From an uncultured Spirochaeta sp. (lineage in GTDB: Bacteria; Spirochaetota; Spirochaetia; DSM-27196; Alkalispirochaetaceae), in contig CAJWEZ010000005.1 of NCBI GenBank assembly GCA_913030605.1, positions 30,945 through 94,944 of the forward strand: 64,000 bases of DNA. Reading direction: 5' to 3'. Below, in pieces: positions 52,120-60,206 of the stretch. Both the position numbers and the translations under genes were made by a program. The notes under the pieces are model-generated. The model was not told the DNA's origin and did not search any database. It saw only the letters and a list, made by a program, of their open reading frames with translations. How positions within the stretch are numbered: the first letter of the stretch is position 1; each line of letters begins with the position of its first letter.

Positions 52120-53151
52120 TCAATAGACGTCTTTCCACTCGTCGATGTTGCTCGGATCGAAGCGGAAGGGAGCGCCGAGGAGCACTTCCGTGCCACCGTC
52201 GCTGGCTTCCACGATCTCGAAATCGCCAAGCCGACCGGCGGAGAAGGTCTCTCCGGCAGCACCGGTGATGTCACCGTTTACCGCGGCAACGGCGGCGTAG
52301 GCGGTGAGGTAGCCGACGTCGATCGGGTTCCAGAGGAACATGTAGGGGCAGGCCCCGTTCTCGATGTATTCGGCCATTTCCGAGGGAAGTCCGAGACCCG
52401 TCACGTACACGTCGCCGATCAGGCCACGGTCGGTGATGACACGACCCGCCGCGGCGATACCAACGGTGGTGGGTGCGATGATCACTTCGAGGTCCGGGAA
52501 GCTCTGCAGCAGGGCCTCGGTCTCGCTGACCGACTTGTCACGCAGGTCGTCGCCGTACGCGATACGGACCAGGTTGAGATCGGCGTACTTGTCCGGATTC
52601 TCGTCCAGCTCGGTCTGCATCCACTCGATCCACAGGTTCTGGTTCGACGCCTGGCTGGTCGCCGACAGAATCGCGATGTCCCCGGCGCCGTCCGCCATGT
52701 CGTACGCAGCCTGGATCAGCGTGCGGCCGATCATTTCGGAGTCAGCCTGGTTGATGTGAGTCAGCCGGCTGTTGGGATTCACCGCGGAGTCAGCCGACAG
52801 CACGGAGATTCCTGAGTCCATCGCCCGGGTCAGAACCGGTTCCAGGGCGTCGTAGTCGTTACCGGTGATGCTGATCGATGCAACCTGCTGGGCGATCAGC
52901 TGCTCGATGATCTGGATCTGAGCTTCAGCGGTCGGCTGGTCGGGGGCCCGCAGGATCGCCTCGCCACCCTGTTCCTCGATGCCTTCCTGGAAACCTTCCA
53001 TCTGCTTTTCGCCGTAGGGATTTCCGGTGTTCTTGAACACGAATGCGTGTCGCTGCACGCCCGGTTCCTCGCTGGCGCCGCTCGCGAACAGTACCGCAAC
53101 CGGTGCAATCGCCAGCACCACGATAAGTAGTGACACAACTACTCTTCTCAT
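52120..53151 (-). CDS. rhaS: Rhamnose ABC transporter substrate-binding protein
   Basis: A 343-residue periplasmic sugar-binding protein of the RbsB/XylF (type I) class, closest to the rhamnose-specific group. The signal peptide ends at about residue 24 (VLFASG) and is followed by ASEEPGVQ. FKNTGNPYGEKQMEGFQEGI near residue 38 and LSADSAVNPNSRLTHINQAD near 113 match RhaS, and WNPIDVGYLTAYAA near 285 is also typical. It would bind L-rhamnose in the periplasm. AGGAGG precedes the ATG. It is the last gene before a strong terminator and lies 42 nt after the permease gene. Symbol follows the ABC-type rhaSTPQ naming, not the E. coli rhaS regulator. Confidence 0.87.
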   Translation of the reverse strand: MRRVVVSLLIVVLAIAPVAVLFASGASEEPGVQRHAFVFKNTGNPYGEKQMEGFQEGIEEQGGEAILRAPDQPTAEAQIQIIEQLIAQQVASISITGNDYDALEPVLTRAMDSGISVLSADSAVNPNSRLTHINQADSEMIGRTLIQAAYDMADGAGDIAILSATSQASNQNLWIEWMQTELDENPDKYADLNLVRIAYGDDLRDKSVSETEALLQSFPDLEVIIAPTTVGIAAAGRVITDRGLIGDVYVTGLGLPSEMAEYIENGACPYMFLWNPIDVGYLTAYAAVAAVNGDITGAAGETFSAGRLGDFEIVEASDGGTEVLLGAPFRFDPSNIDEWKDVY

Positions 53152-53193
53152 TGTGAGACCTCCTGTTTTTCTCTCTCGACCTTCATAGCAACG

Positions 53194-54189
53194 CTACACA
53201 GCCGAGTTTTTCTTCTTGCTCTGAAACCGGATTCGATGCACCAGTACCGAGACGATCAGCAGGGTACCGATGACCACCAGCACGATCGGCGCCTGAAGGT
53301 TTGCCAGGCCCATCCCGTAGCTGAGGAATCCGATGATGAAGACCGCCAGCAGCGGCCCTCCCACGCGACCGATGCCGCCGTTGGTGCTCACACCACCCAG
53401 CGCCACCATGGCGATGACCTCCAGTTCGTACCCCATCGCGACGTTCGGTCGGGTGCTGCCCATGCGGCTGGTCAGGAACAGCGCGGTTACCCCCGCCATC
53501 AGACCGTTCAGCATGAACACGATCCACACCACGCGGTCGGTGTTGACGCCGGAGTAGCGGCACGCGGTGGCGTTGCGTCCCATGCCGAAGACCGACCGCC
53601 CGAAGGTCGTGCGGTGCAACAGCAGCCCGAAGGCTATCGCGACAAGCACAAAACAGATCAGGATAAAGGGGACCCCGAAGATCTCGCCCCATCCCAGAAA
53701 GGAGAACCAGTCCGGAAAACCGCCGGAGGCCTGGTCTCCGAGGATGATGTAGGCGATACCGCGGTAGATGATCATCGTGGAGAGCGTCACGATCACGAAG
53801 GAGAGCTCCTTGAACTTGATCAGCAGCCATCCGTTGATCGCGCCCCCCAGGCCGGCGACGACGAGGCACAACAGCATCGCCAGCGGCATCGGCAGCCCGG
53901 CGTTGTAGCTCACCGCCATGATCACCGCCGACAGGGCCACCGTGGAGCCCACCGAAATATCGATCTTTGCCAGGATCAGGACGAACATCATCGGCAGGAC
54001 GATGAAGCCCTTGTCCAGGAACGTTGCCGGCGTCCGGATGAACGTGTTGAAGTTCAGGAAGTACGGCGAAATCGATGAGTTGATGATCACCACCAGGAGC
54101 AGCACTCCCACGAGGATCCACTCCCACTGAAAGAAGAACTCCCGCCAGTTGCGTTCGCGTTCGGTTCGAATCCGTATCTCGTTGCTCAT
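53194..54189 (-). CDS. rhaQ: Rhamnose ABC transporter permease (RhaQ-like)
   Basis: A 331-residue RbsC-family permease with about nine or ten hydrophobic segments. Family landmarks include LILAKIDISVGSTVALSAVI near residue 78, NGWLLIKFKELSFVIVTLST near 118, FGMGRNATACRYSGVNTDRV near 200 and MVALGGVSTNGGIGRVGG near 258. It pairs with the permease encoded 13 nt upstream. The basic C-terminal tail is cytoplasmic. Substrate is inferred from the mutarotase and the binding protein in the same operon. Confidence 0.87.
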   Translation of the reverse strand: MSNEIRIRTERERNWREFFFQWEWILVGVLLLVVIINSSISPYFLNFNTFIRTPATFLDKGFIVLPMMFVLILAKIDISVGSTVALSAVIMAVSYNAGLPMPLAMLLCLVVAGLGGAINGWLLIKFKELSFVIVTLSTMIIYRGIAYIILGDQASGGFPDWFSFLGWGEIFGVPFILICFVLVAIAFGLLLHRTTFGRSVFGMGRNATACRYSGVNTDRVVWIVFMLNGLMAGVTALFLTSRMGSTRPNVAMGYELEVIAMVALGGVSTNGGIGRVGGPLLAVFIIGFLSYGMGLANLQAPIVLVVIGTLLIVSVLVHRIRFQSKKKNSAV

Positions 54190-54202
54190 ATCGTTTCCTC
54201 AG

Positions 54203-55195
54203 CTATATCGCCCGCCGGCGGAGTGCGGTGCGTTCGGTGTTGCGCCGCACCATCACGTTGGTCAGAACCGCCGCCAGCACGACGACTCCCTGAATGCCCA
54301 TCTGCCAGAACGGCGAGACGTTGATCAGCGGGAGCGCATTGGCCAGGATTCCCAGCATGATCGTTCCCAGCAGCAGTCCCGAGAGCTTGCCGACGCCGCC
54401 GGTGATGCTCACACCGCCGAGAATACACGCGGCGATCACCTGCAGCTCGTAGCCGATCGCGGTGTTGCCCTGTGCGGATGCGAACTTCGCCACCCACAGT
54501 ACGCCGGCGAGACCCGACAGGCCTCCCATGATCGCGTACACGAGGAAGATCAGCCGCCGCTTGGGAATACCGGAGACTTCTGCCGCCGCCGGGTTGGATC
54601 CCACGGCGTAGATGCGGCGACCGGTCCGGGTGTGGTTGATGAAGTAGGTGAAGACCAGATAGGTCACCACCGCGATCACGATCAGGTTGTTCACTCCGAG
54701 CGTCCGTCCCGTGGCGATCGCCTTGAACTCCGTGGACATCTGGTAGGAGCTGATCCAGCGCCCGCCGCTGACCACGTATGTCAGACCGCGGACGACGTTC
54801 ATCATACCGAGGGTGGCGATAACGGGGAGTACGTCGAAGCGTGCCACCAGGACGCCGGTGATCATGCCCAGGACGACCCCGATAGCGGTGCCCTCCAGGA
54901 TCGCCAGCGCCGGGGAGATTCCCGGCACGCGCGCCACGGTAATCGCCGTGACCATGCCGGTGAACGCCATGATCGACCCGATCGAGAGGTCGATGCCGCG
55001 GGTTACCAGAACCAGCATCATGCCGATCGCCAGAATCGCCAGGATCGCCGTGTTCGTGAGCAGCGAGTTGATGTTGTTCAGGGTCAGGAACGCCGGGTTG
55101 CGGAACTGCACCGCCACCGAGAGCACGATGATGAACAAGAGAAGCCCCAGCTCGCGGAGGCTTTCGGTGAATACGAGGCGTTTCTTGATATTCAT
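54203..55195 (-). CDS. rhaP: Rhamnose ABC transporter permease (RhaP-like)
   Basis: A 330-residue RbsC-family permease. The core contains LVLVTRGIDLSIGSIMAFTG near residue 62, LVARFDVLPVIATLGMMNVV near 118, YAVGSNPAAAEVSGIPKRRL near 195, and CILGGVSITGGVGKLSG near 250. Helices cover most of the chain. It overlaps the ATPase gene by 4 nt. With the RhaQ-like partner it forms a heterodimeric channel, as in the known rhizobial rhamnose importer. Confidence 0.87.
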   Translation of the reverse strand: MNIKKRLVFTESLRELGLLLFIIVLSVAVQFRNPAFLTLNNINSLLTNTAILAILAIGMMLVLVTRGIDLSIGSIMAFTGMVTAITVARVPGISPALAILEGTAIGVVLGMITGVLVARFDVLPVIATLGMMNVVRGLTYVVSGGRWISSYQMSTEFKAIATGRTLGVNNLIVIAVVTYLVFTYFINHTRTGRRIYAVGSNPAAAEVSGIPKRRLIFLVYAIMGGLSGLAGVLWVAKFASAQGNTAIGYELQVIAACILGGVSITGGVGKLSGLLLGTIMLGILANALPLINVSPFWQMGIQGVVVLAAVLTNVMVRRNTERTALRRRAI

Positions 55196-56724
55196 TCGGC
55201 CCCACCTTCCGGGGTCGCTGTTGCGGGTGTTTTCACGACCATGGCTGCGTTGAGAATTTCCTCCTGCGAGGTTTCGGAGGTGACGAGGTGCGCGGTCACG
55301 TGTCCTTCCTTCATCACCACGATGCGGTCACTCATCCCGAGAACCTCCGGCATCTCCGAGGAGACGAGGATGATCCCGTAGCCCTGTTCCGCGAGGTCCC
55401 CGATGATCTCGCAGATCGCGGCCTTGGCGGCGACGTCCACACCTTTGGTTGGTTCGTCCAGGATGATCAGTTTGAGGGACCGGCTGAGGAGCTTCGCCAC
55501 AACCACCTTCTGCTGATTCCCGCCGGAGAGGGCGGAGGCGAGCGTGAACACCGATGGCGCCTTCACCGTCAGTTTTTCCGCCAGCCGCGCTGCCACCTCG
55601 GTCTCCTGCGCCTCGTCGAGCCAGCCGTTGTTGGAGTAGTGGCTCAGCGACGGCAGGGTAATGTTCCGGCCGATCTCCCACTCCAGGATTAGACCCTGCA
55701 GTTGCCGGTCCTCGGGCAGGTGCCCGATGCCCAGTTCCAGTGCCTCCATCGGGGAGCGTGGCGAGATCTCCTCGCCGTTGAGACGTACGGTGCCCGAATC
55801 GGCGGGGTACACCCCGTAGATCGACTCGCAGACCTCGGTTCGTCCGGCGCCCACCAGCCCGGTGAGAGCAACGATCTCGCCGGCGCGCACGTTGAACGAG
55901 ACATCCCGAAAAAACCCGATCCGCGTCAGGTGTTCGACGCTCAGGAGCTCGTCGCCGATCGTGACCGACCGTTTGGGGTACATCTGCGAGATCTCGCGAC
56001 CGACCATGGCAACGATAAGCCGCTCCTGGTCGATCTCGTCGGCGCCCCAGGTGCCGATGTAGTGACCGTCTCGGAACACCGTGACCCGGTCCGCCAGCCG
56101 CCAGATGTCTTCCATACGGTGAGAAATGAAGATCACGGAGACGCCGCTCTCACGGAGCCCTTCCGTGATGCGGTACAGTTCCTCACTCTCGTGTTGGGTC
56201 AGCGCCGCCGTGGGTTCATCCATGATGATGATGCGGGCGTTGGTGGAGAGCGCCTTGGCGATCTCCACAATCTGCTGGCGCGCCACCGACAGGGAACCCA
56301 TCCGGTCCCGGGAGGTGAAATTGGCGCCCAGCTGGTCCAGGAACACCTGGGCCTCTTCGTGCATCTCCCGCCAGTTGATCCGTCGAACCACGGAGGTTGT
56401 CTTTTCGTGGCCCATGAAGATGTTCTCGGCCACCGTCAGATCAGGGTAGGAGGTCACGTGCTGATAGATCGCCGCGACGCCGAGGCGCTGCGCCTCCATC
56501 GGGTTGCGAAAGGTTACGGCGTTTCCGTCGATGCGAATCTCGCCGGCGTCCGGCGAATGGACCCCGGTGATGATCTTGATAAACGTTGACTTCCCGGCGC
56601 CGTTCTCCCCCATGAGACCATGGATTTCGCCTGGGCGGAGGTCGAACTTGACGTCCTCCAGTGCCCGAACGCCGGGGAAGAACTTGGAAATGCCGTTCAG
56701 TTCCAGAATCGGTGCTTCACTCAC
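55192..56724 (-). CDS. rhaT: Rhamnose ABC transporter ATP-binding protein (tandem ATPase)
   Basis: A 510-residue sugar-importer ATPase with two ABC domains, as in RbsA/MglA. The first has Walker A GENGAGKSTFIK near residue 37, LSVARQQIVEIAKAL near 140 and Walker B IIIMDEPTAALT near 160. The second has a degenerate Walker A (TGLVGAGRTEVC near 285), LSGGNQQKVVVAKLL near 395 and LIILDEPTKGVD near 420. YQHVTSYPDLTVAENIFMGH is typical of the rhamnose subfamily. Only the first site is likely to hydrolyse ATP fully. The symbol follows the ABC-type rhaSTPQ naming rather than the E. coli proton symporter RhaT. Confidence 0.87.
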   Translation of the reverse strand: MSEAPILELNGISKFFPGVRALEDVKFDLRPGEIHGLMGENGAGKSTFIKIITGVHSPDAGEIRIDGNAVTFRNPMEAQRLGVAAIYQHVTSYPDLTVAENIFMGHEKTTSVVRRINWREMHEEAQVFLDQLGANFTSRDRMGSLSVARQQIVEIAKALSTNARIIIMDEPTAALTQHESEELYRITEGLRESGVSVIFISHRMEDIWRLADRVTVFRDGHYIGTWGADEIDQERLIVAMVGREISQMYPKRSVTIGDELLSVEHLTRIGFFRDVSFNVRAGEIVALTGLVGAGRTEVCESIYGVYPADSGTVRLNGEEISPRSPMEALELGIGHLPEDRQLQGLILEWEIGRNITLPSLSHYSNNGWLDEAQETEVAARLAEKLTVKAPSVFTLASALSGGNQQKVVVAKLLSRSLKLIILDEPTKGVDVAAKAAICEIIGDLAEQGYGIILVSSEMPEVLGMSDRIVVMKEGHVTAHLVTSETSQEEILNAAMVVKTPATATPEGGAE

Positions 56725-56739
56725 GTCGCCGACTCCCCG

Positions 56740-57054
56740 TCAGTCCATGTAGAACATTTCGTCCAGCGGATACACCACCGGCGACCCGTCCGGATTCGTC
56801 TCCATCAGGTCGGCCATATGGTCCCACCACCGACGCATCACGTCGGTGTCCGGCAGTCTGTCGGAGCTGTTGTGTTCGGTGAGCTTCTGGCTCGCGTAGA
56901 GCGTGTCGGTGCGCGGATCCAGGTAAATCACGTAGTCCCGTACCCCGACCTCTTCCAGCAGGCGCACCAGCTCCGGCCATATCTCGTCGTGGCGCCGCTT
57001 GTACTCGTCGCGGACGCCCGGTTTCAGTTGCATGGCAAATCCGGTTCGGATCAT
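56740..57054 (-). CDS. rhaM: L-rhamnose mutarotase
   Basis: A 104-residue RhaM, the same length as the E. coli enzyme, interconverting alpha and beta anomers of L-rhamnose before isomerisation. The family pattern is clear. LKPGVRDEYKRRHDEIWPEL near residue 10 supplies the active-site His, and LRYD-like VRDYVIYLDPRTDTLYA follows near 37. MRRWWDHMADLMETNPDGSP near 72 and the C-terminal LDEMFYMD complete it. Its ATG lies 1 nt after the stop of the isomerase gene and it ends 15 nt before the ATPase gene. This gene is the best proof that the surrounding importer handles rhamnose. Confidence 0.93.
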   Translation of the reverse strand: MIRTGFAMQLKPGVRDEYKRRHDEIWPELVRLLEEVGVRDYVIYLDPRTDTLYASQKLTEHNSSDRLPDTDVMRRWWDHMADLMETNPDGSPVVYPLDEMFYMD

Positions 57055-57055
57055 G

Positions 57056-58486
57056 TCAGCACACCCTTTCCACCGGTATCCCGGTGAGCTTTCCGAATTT
57101 CTCAATCTTCCCGGCGACGTGCCCCACGCCGATCGCGCAGTGGTGCGAGGGTCCGAGAGACGCCCAGCGCTCAACGAATTCCCGCGCCGACAGCGAGAAC
57201 CGGTACCGGCTGTTGGTGTTTCCGATGTGCAGGACCGGTCCAGGGACGCTTTCGCCCTCGGCGACGATCATGTAGACCCCCTCCGGCCCCTCGCAGACCG
57301 AAAGGAGTGTCACCGGCCCGTGCTTCACCGTCATCTGGATCGACAGTCCCTTCCCCGGCTTGCCGTGGTACACCGGGAGTGGTACCAGGCCCACCTTGCC
57401 TTCGGCGATCGCGAAGTGGGCCGGTCCGTCGTGTCCCAGCAGCACGATGTCGTCGTCAAAGTCCATCGCGTAGAGTTCCGAGAACGATCCGCCGGCGCCG
57501 AAACTGTCCATGATCTTCATCGCCTGGGCGTTCTTGATCTCGCACTCCCCGGCCACCGGCACGTTCCGTCCCGTGAGCAGGGTGTTCCCGGCGATCACGG
57601 AGGTCACGATGTTCTCATGGGTGGAACCCGATGTGCCCTCGTAGTAGTACGCCAGCGACCCGATCTGGTGCGTTGCCACCAGTTTATCCAGTGCCACCGA
57701 GGTGGCCGCCGCACGGGTGATCTCCTCGGGGTCACATTCGGACGACACTTCGAACTCGCGACGGAACTCGGCGGTTTTTTCTTCCACTTCCGGTTCGGTA
57801 ACCCCCGCTCGGAGTTCGGCAAGCTCGTCGATCTCGATGAGGTCCACGTGGCCGCCGAAGGCCGCGACCTGCCGGGTGATGTCGGTGTAGACGTCCAGCA
57901 TGCCGGCGTAGTAGTGGCCCATGACGCCCAGGCGGTTCATGCGCATCGTGCGGGCGACGCGGGCGGCGCTGACCCAATCGCCGATCGCCTGTTCCGTCTC
58001 CGGTTCCCCGAGGTAGCCGGTCACCAGGTGGTAGTCGATGCCGGCGCGGCGGAACACACTTGCGATCTCCGGCACACAGCACGCCTGGCAGTGGGCCAGC
58101 CATTCACCGGTCATTGTCCCCCGGTCCCCGAGGGCGTTGAACGACTCGTAGTCGATGCGTGATACGGGCTGGATGTTGAGCACGATGATCGGTACACCGG
58201 TCGCCTGCGCCACCGGGAGCACCGTGGAGGACAGCGCGTAGGTGGAGATATACAAAAAAACGGCGTCGACCTGTTTCTGTCGGAAGAGGGAACCAACCGA
58301 CCGCGAACGCTCGGGGTTGTCCACCAGCCCGGCGTCGACAAGGTCAACGTCGCCGAAGGATTCGATGATCGCGGCGATCTGTTTCTGATAGCCCTCCAGA
58401 CGCTCTTTCAGGCCGGCGAACTGCGGCCAGTAGGTGTCGAGGCCGATGCCGAACATCCCCAACGTCAACGGTTGTTGCGACTTCAT
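57056..58486 (-). CDS. L-fucose/L-arabinose isomerase-family protein
   Basis: A 476-residue member of the L-fucose/L-arabinose isomerase superfamily. VFLYISTYALSSTVLPVAQ near residue 75 and NIQPVSRIDYE near 102 fit the substrate region; MGHYYAGMLDVYTDI near 190 is typical. A C-terminal half contains GECEIKNAQAMKIMDSFGAGG near 320 with the metal Glu, and the metal His candidate in SLGPSHHCAIGVGH near 450. It is the first gene of the rhamnose-importer operon. Since RhaA is present separately, this enzyme may accept a related 6-deoxy sugar or pentose, such as L-fucose, L-arabinose or L-lyxose. The exact substrate is unknown. Confidence 0.78.
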   Translation of the reverse strand: MKSQQPLTLGMFGIGLDTYWPQFAGLKERLEGYQKQIAAIIESFGDVDLVDAGLVDNPERSRSVGSLFRQKQVDAVFLYISTYALSSTVLPVAQATGVPIIVLNIQPVSRIDYESFNALGDRGTMTGEWLAHCQACCVPEIASVFRRAGIDYHLVTGYLGEPETEQAIGDWVSAARVARTMRMNRLGVMGHYYAGMLDVYTDITRQVAAFGGHVDLIEIDELAELRAGVTEPEVEEKTAEFRREFEVSSECDPEEITRAAATSVALDKLVATHQIGSLAYYYEGTSGSTHENIVTSVIAGNTLLTGRNVPVAGECEIKNAQAMKIMDSFGAGGSFSELYAMDFDDDIVLLGHDGPAHFAIAEGKVGLVPLPVYHGKPGKGLSIQMTVKHGPVTLLSVCEGPEGVYMIVAEGESVPGPVLHIGNTNSRYRFSLSAREFVERWASLGPSHHCAIGVGHVAGKIEKFGKLTGIPVERVC

Positions 58487-58540
58487 GAAACCACGCTACA
58501 CCCGGTTTTCAGAAACGCGGAATGTACAAAACCGTGGCTG
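58487..58540. promoter_or_regulatory. Divergent regulatory region of the rhamnose-importer operon
   Basis: Two imperfect 13-nt direct repeats, GAAACCACGCTAC (58487-58499) and AAAACCGTGGCTG (58528-58540), flank an AT-richer core; CGGTTTT and AAAACCG also form an inverted pair. Direct repeats suit AraC-family regulators. The region separates the isomerase gene from the regulator, whose TATACT -10 follows at 58544-58549. Confidence 0.45.
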
Positions 58541-58558
58541 TGATATACTTTTTTTTGT

Positions 58559-59503
58559 ATGGCGGTGTACCAGAGCAGTTTTTCACGGTATTTGCCGGTG
58601 AACCCCGAGGCGGTGCGTTGGGAAATCTGGTGCAACGACGCCGGCTATACCCGCGTCGCACCGTATGGCACCTATCCCCCTACACCGGAGGCACATCCCG
58701 CGTCCCACGCCGCCACAGTGGTCAGCGGTCGGGTCCTGCAGGAGTTCCAGGTCGTGTATCTGACCTCCGGGAGCGGATGGTTCGATTCCGACGCCACCGG
58801 CCGCGTGGACGTCGAAGCGGGCGACATGTTTATCCTTTTTCCCGGCGTGCGTCACGCGTATCGGCCCCGTCCGGAGACGGGGTGGCACGAGTACTGGGTG
58901 GGGTTTTCCGGCGAACACGCGAGGCGTTTGTGGAACTGCGGCCTGTTCTCGCCGAGCCGCGCGATTCATCAGATCGGCCTCAATCACGAGATCATCGCCG
59001 ACTACGAGCAGATCGTGGGGCTCTGTCGTCAGCAGACCCCGGGCTTTCAGATCCGACTCGGCGCGCTGGTCCTCCAGCTTCTGGCCCATGTTCACGCGAT
59101 CGAGACCGCGTCGCGCACCAACGCCGGTGACCGCACGATTGTGGAGGCGGCACGCGCGATCATGCAGGAACACGTGGACGAGGGCGTGACCGTTGAGGAA
59201 ATCGCACGGCGGGTGGGAGTGGGCTACACGCGGCTGCTGAGCATCTTCCGCCAGTACACGGGACTCACGCCCTATCAGTACTACCTCCAGCTGCGCATCC
59301 ATCGCGCCAGGGAACTGTTGCGGCAGCCCGGCGTCACGGTGAAGGAAGTCTCCGCCCGGATGAACTTCGAAAACCAGTACTACTTTTCGCGACTGTTCAA
59401 GAAAAAGACCGGCATGACGCCGAGTGACTGGCAGGACGGAGGGATCAGCGGCGACATTCGTGCGTTTCCGGGGAACGAGCCGGCCACCTCCTTCTACCGA
59501 TAA
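58559..59503 (+). CDS. AraC-family regulator, probably of the rhamnose-importer operon
   Basis: A 314-residue AraC-type regulator. It has an N-terminal cupin-like domain (VVYLTSGSGWFDSDATG near residue 65, MFILFPGVRHAYRPRPETGW near 92) and a C-terminal double helix-turn-helix: VEEIARRVGVGYTRLLSIFR near 217 and VKEVSARMNFENQYYFSRLF near 264. GLTPYQYYLQLRIHRARELL sits between. It resembles the regulator at 49539-50528 along its length, suggesting duplication. It is divergent from the importer operon and probably activates it with a rhamnose-type inducer. TATACT lies 9 nt before the ATG with only a T-run between, so the mRNA is probably leaderless. Confidence 0.88.
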   Translation: MAVYQSSFSRYLPVNPEAVRWEIWCNDAGYTRVAPYGTYPPTPEAHPASHAATVVSGRVLQEFQVVYLTSGSGWFDSDATGRVDVEAGDMFILFPGVRHAYRPRPETGWHEYWVGFSGEHARRLWNCGLFSPSRAIHQIGLNHEIIADYEQIVGLCRQQTPGFQIRLGALVLQLLAHVHAIETASRTNAGDRTIVEAARAIMQEHVDEGVTVEEIARRVGVGYTRLLSIFRQYTGLTPYQYYLQLRIHRARELLRQPGVTVKEVSARMNFENQYYFSRLFKKKTGMTPSDWQDGGISGDIRAFPGNEPATSFYR

Positions 59504-59532
59504 CGTCGCCGAGGGTCGTCGAGAGCGGGGAC

Positions 59533-59583
59533 CGATACGCGCCGGTAGTCGATACGCGCCGGTGGCCGATACGCGCCGGGGCG
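59533..59583. repeat. Three tandem 17-bp repeats
   Basis: CGATACGCGCCGG recurs at 59533, 59550 and 59567 with an exact 17-bp period and 4 variable bases per unit. It fills the gap between the convergent AraC and Lrp genes and ends 3 bp before the Lrp stop. Function unknown. Confidence 0.7.
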
Positions 59584-59586
59584 CCG

Positions 59587-60057
59587 CTATCGCCCCTCCG
59601 GGTCCGCCGGGACCCATTTGTTGATCGCGTCGAGGAGGACGAACGTCTCGGTTGACTGGATGCCGTCCACCGCCGCCAGTTCCTCGAAGAGGAACGTGTT
59701 GAGGGCGTCGCGGGAGGGAAGGTACACCTCCACAATGAGGTCGTAGTTGCCCGCCACGTTGGCCACGCTCAGCACGCCCGGCAGCGCGGCGATCTGTTCC
59801 ATCGTCTGGCGGTGCGTCCGCTTTTCCAGCTTCATGCCCACCAGCGCGTTGAGGCCCCGGGACTGCGCAAAGGGGTTGCGGAGCGCCGCAACACGGATCA
59901 GGCCCGCATCCAGCAGCCGCGCCACGCGCGACCGTACGGTACCGTCCGACACGCCCAGTTCGCGGGCAACCTCCTTGAAGGAGGCGCGCCCGTCGGCTCC
60001 CAGGGCGGCGATGATGCGTTCATCGAGGGCATCGATATCGATCGGCTTTTCGTCCAC
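59587..60057 (-). CDS. Lrp/AsnC-family transcriptional regulator
   Basis: A 156-residue Lrp/AsnC regulator. An N-terminal helix-turn-helix (DALDERIIAALGADGRASFK then VARELGVSDGTVRSRVARLL, about residues 8-50) leads to a C-terminal RAM/ligand domain (about 70-145) with AGNYDLIVEVYLPSRDAL. Such proteins bind amino acids and form dimers to octamers. The GTG start is preceded by TATACT at 6 nt, a leaderless candidate. It is divergent from a SerA-like dehydrogenase, the likely target. The intergenic region carries ATGCGC-rich repeats. Confidence 0.88.
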   Translation of the reverse strand: MDEKPIDIDALDERIIAALGADGRASFKEVARELGVSDGTVRSRVARLLDAGLIRVAALRNPFAQSRGLNALVGMKLEKRTHRQTMEQIAALPGVLSVANVAGNYDLIVEVYLPSRDALNTFLFEELAAVDGIQSTETFVLLDAINKWVPADPEGR

Positions 60058-60107
60058 GGGACGAGTATAACACCCGCAGGGCGGATGCCGCGATGGGGCG
60101 TAGCATC

Positions 60108-60144
60108 GCGCGTATGCGCATTATGAAAAACGAAATATGCGCGA
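60108..60144. promoter_or_regulatory. Candidate Lrp operator between lrp and the SerA-like gene
   Basis: CGCGTATGCGCATTAT and ATATGCGCG flank an A-rich centre (GAAAAACGAA), giving an imperfect inverted repeat rich in ATGCGC. It lies directly upstream of the -35 of the dehydrogenase promoter and about 40 bp from the -10 of the Lrp gene. Confidence 0.4.
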
Positions 60145-60161
60145 AAGCGAAAACAGGGCGT

Positions 60162-60189
60162 TGACGGTTGCGCGGACGGGAGGTAGGCT
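60162..60189 (+). promoter_or_regulatory. Promoter for the SerA-like gene
   Basis: TTGACG (60162-60167), 16-nt spacer, TAGGCT (60184-60189); a ribosome binding site, CGGAGGTG (60195-60202), precedes ATG 60207. Confidence 0.45.
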
Positions 60190-60206
60190 GAAATCGGAGG
60201 TGTCCC

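Noticed and set aside
58522..59130. A 202-codon plus-strand frame overlapping the AraC regulator start
   Set aside because: Another frame of the same region encodes a complete AraC protein; this one is Arg-rich without motifs and starts upstream of the promoter -10.
59533..59583. Small CRISPR array
   Set aside because: Three units with a 13-bp conserved part and 4-bp gaps are far too short for repeats and spacers, and no cas genes are nearby.
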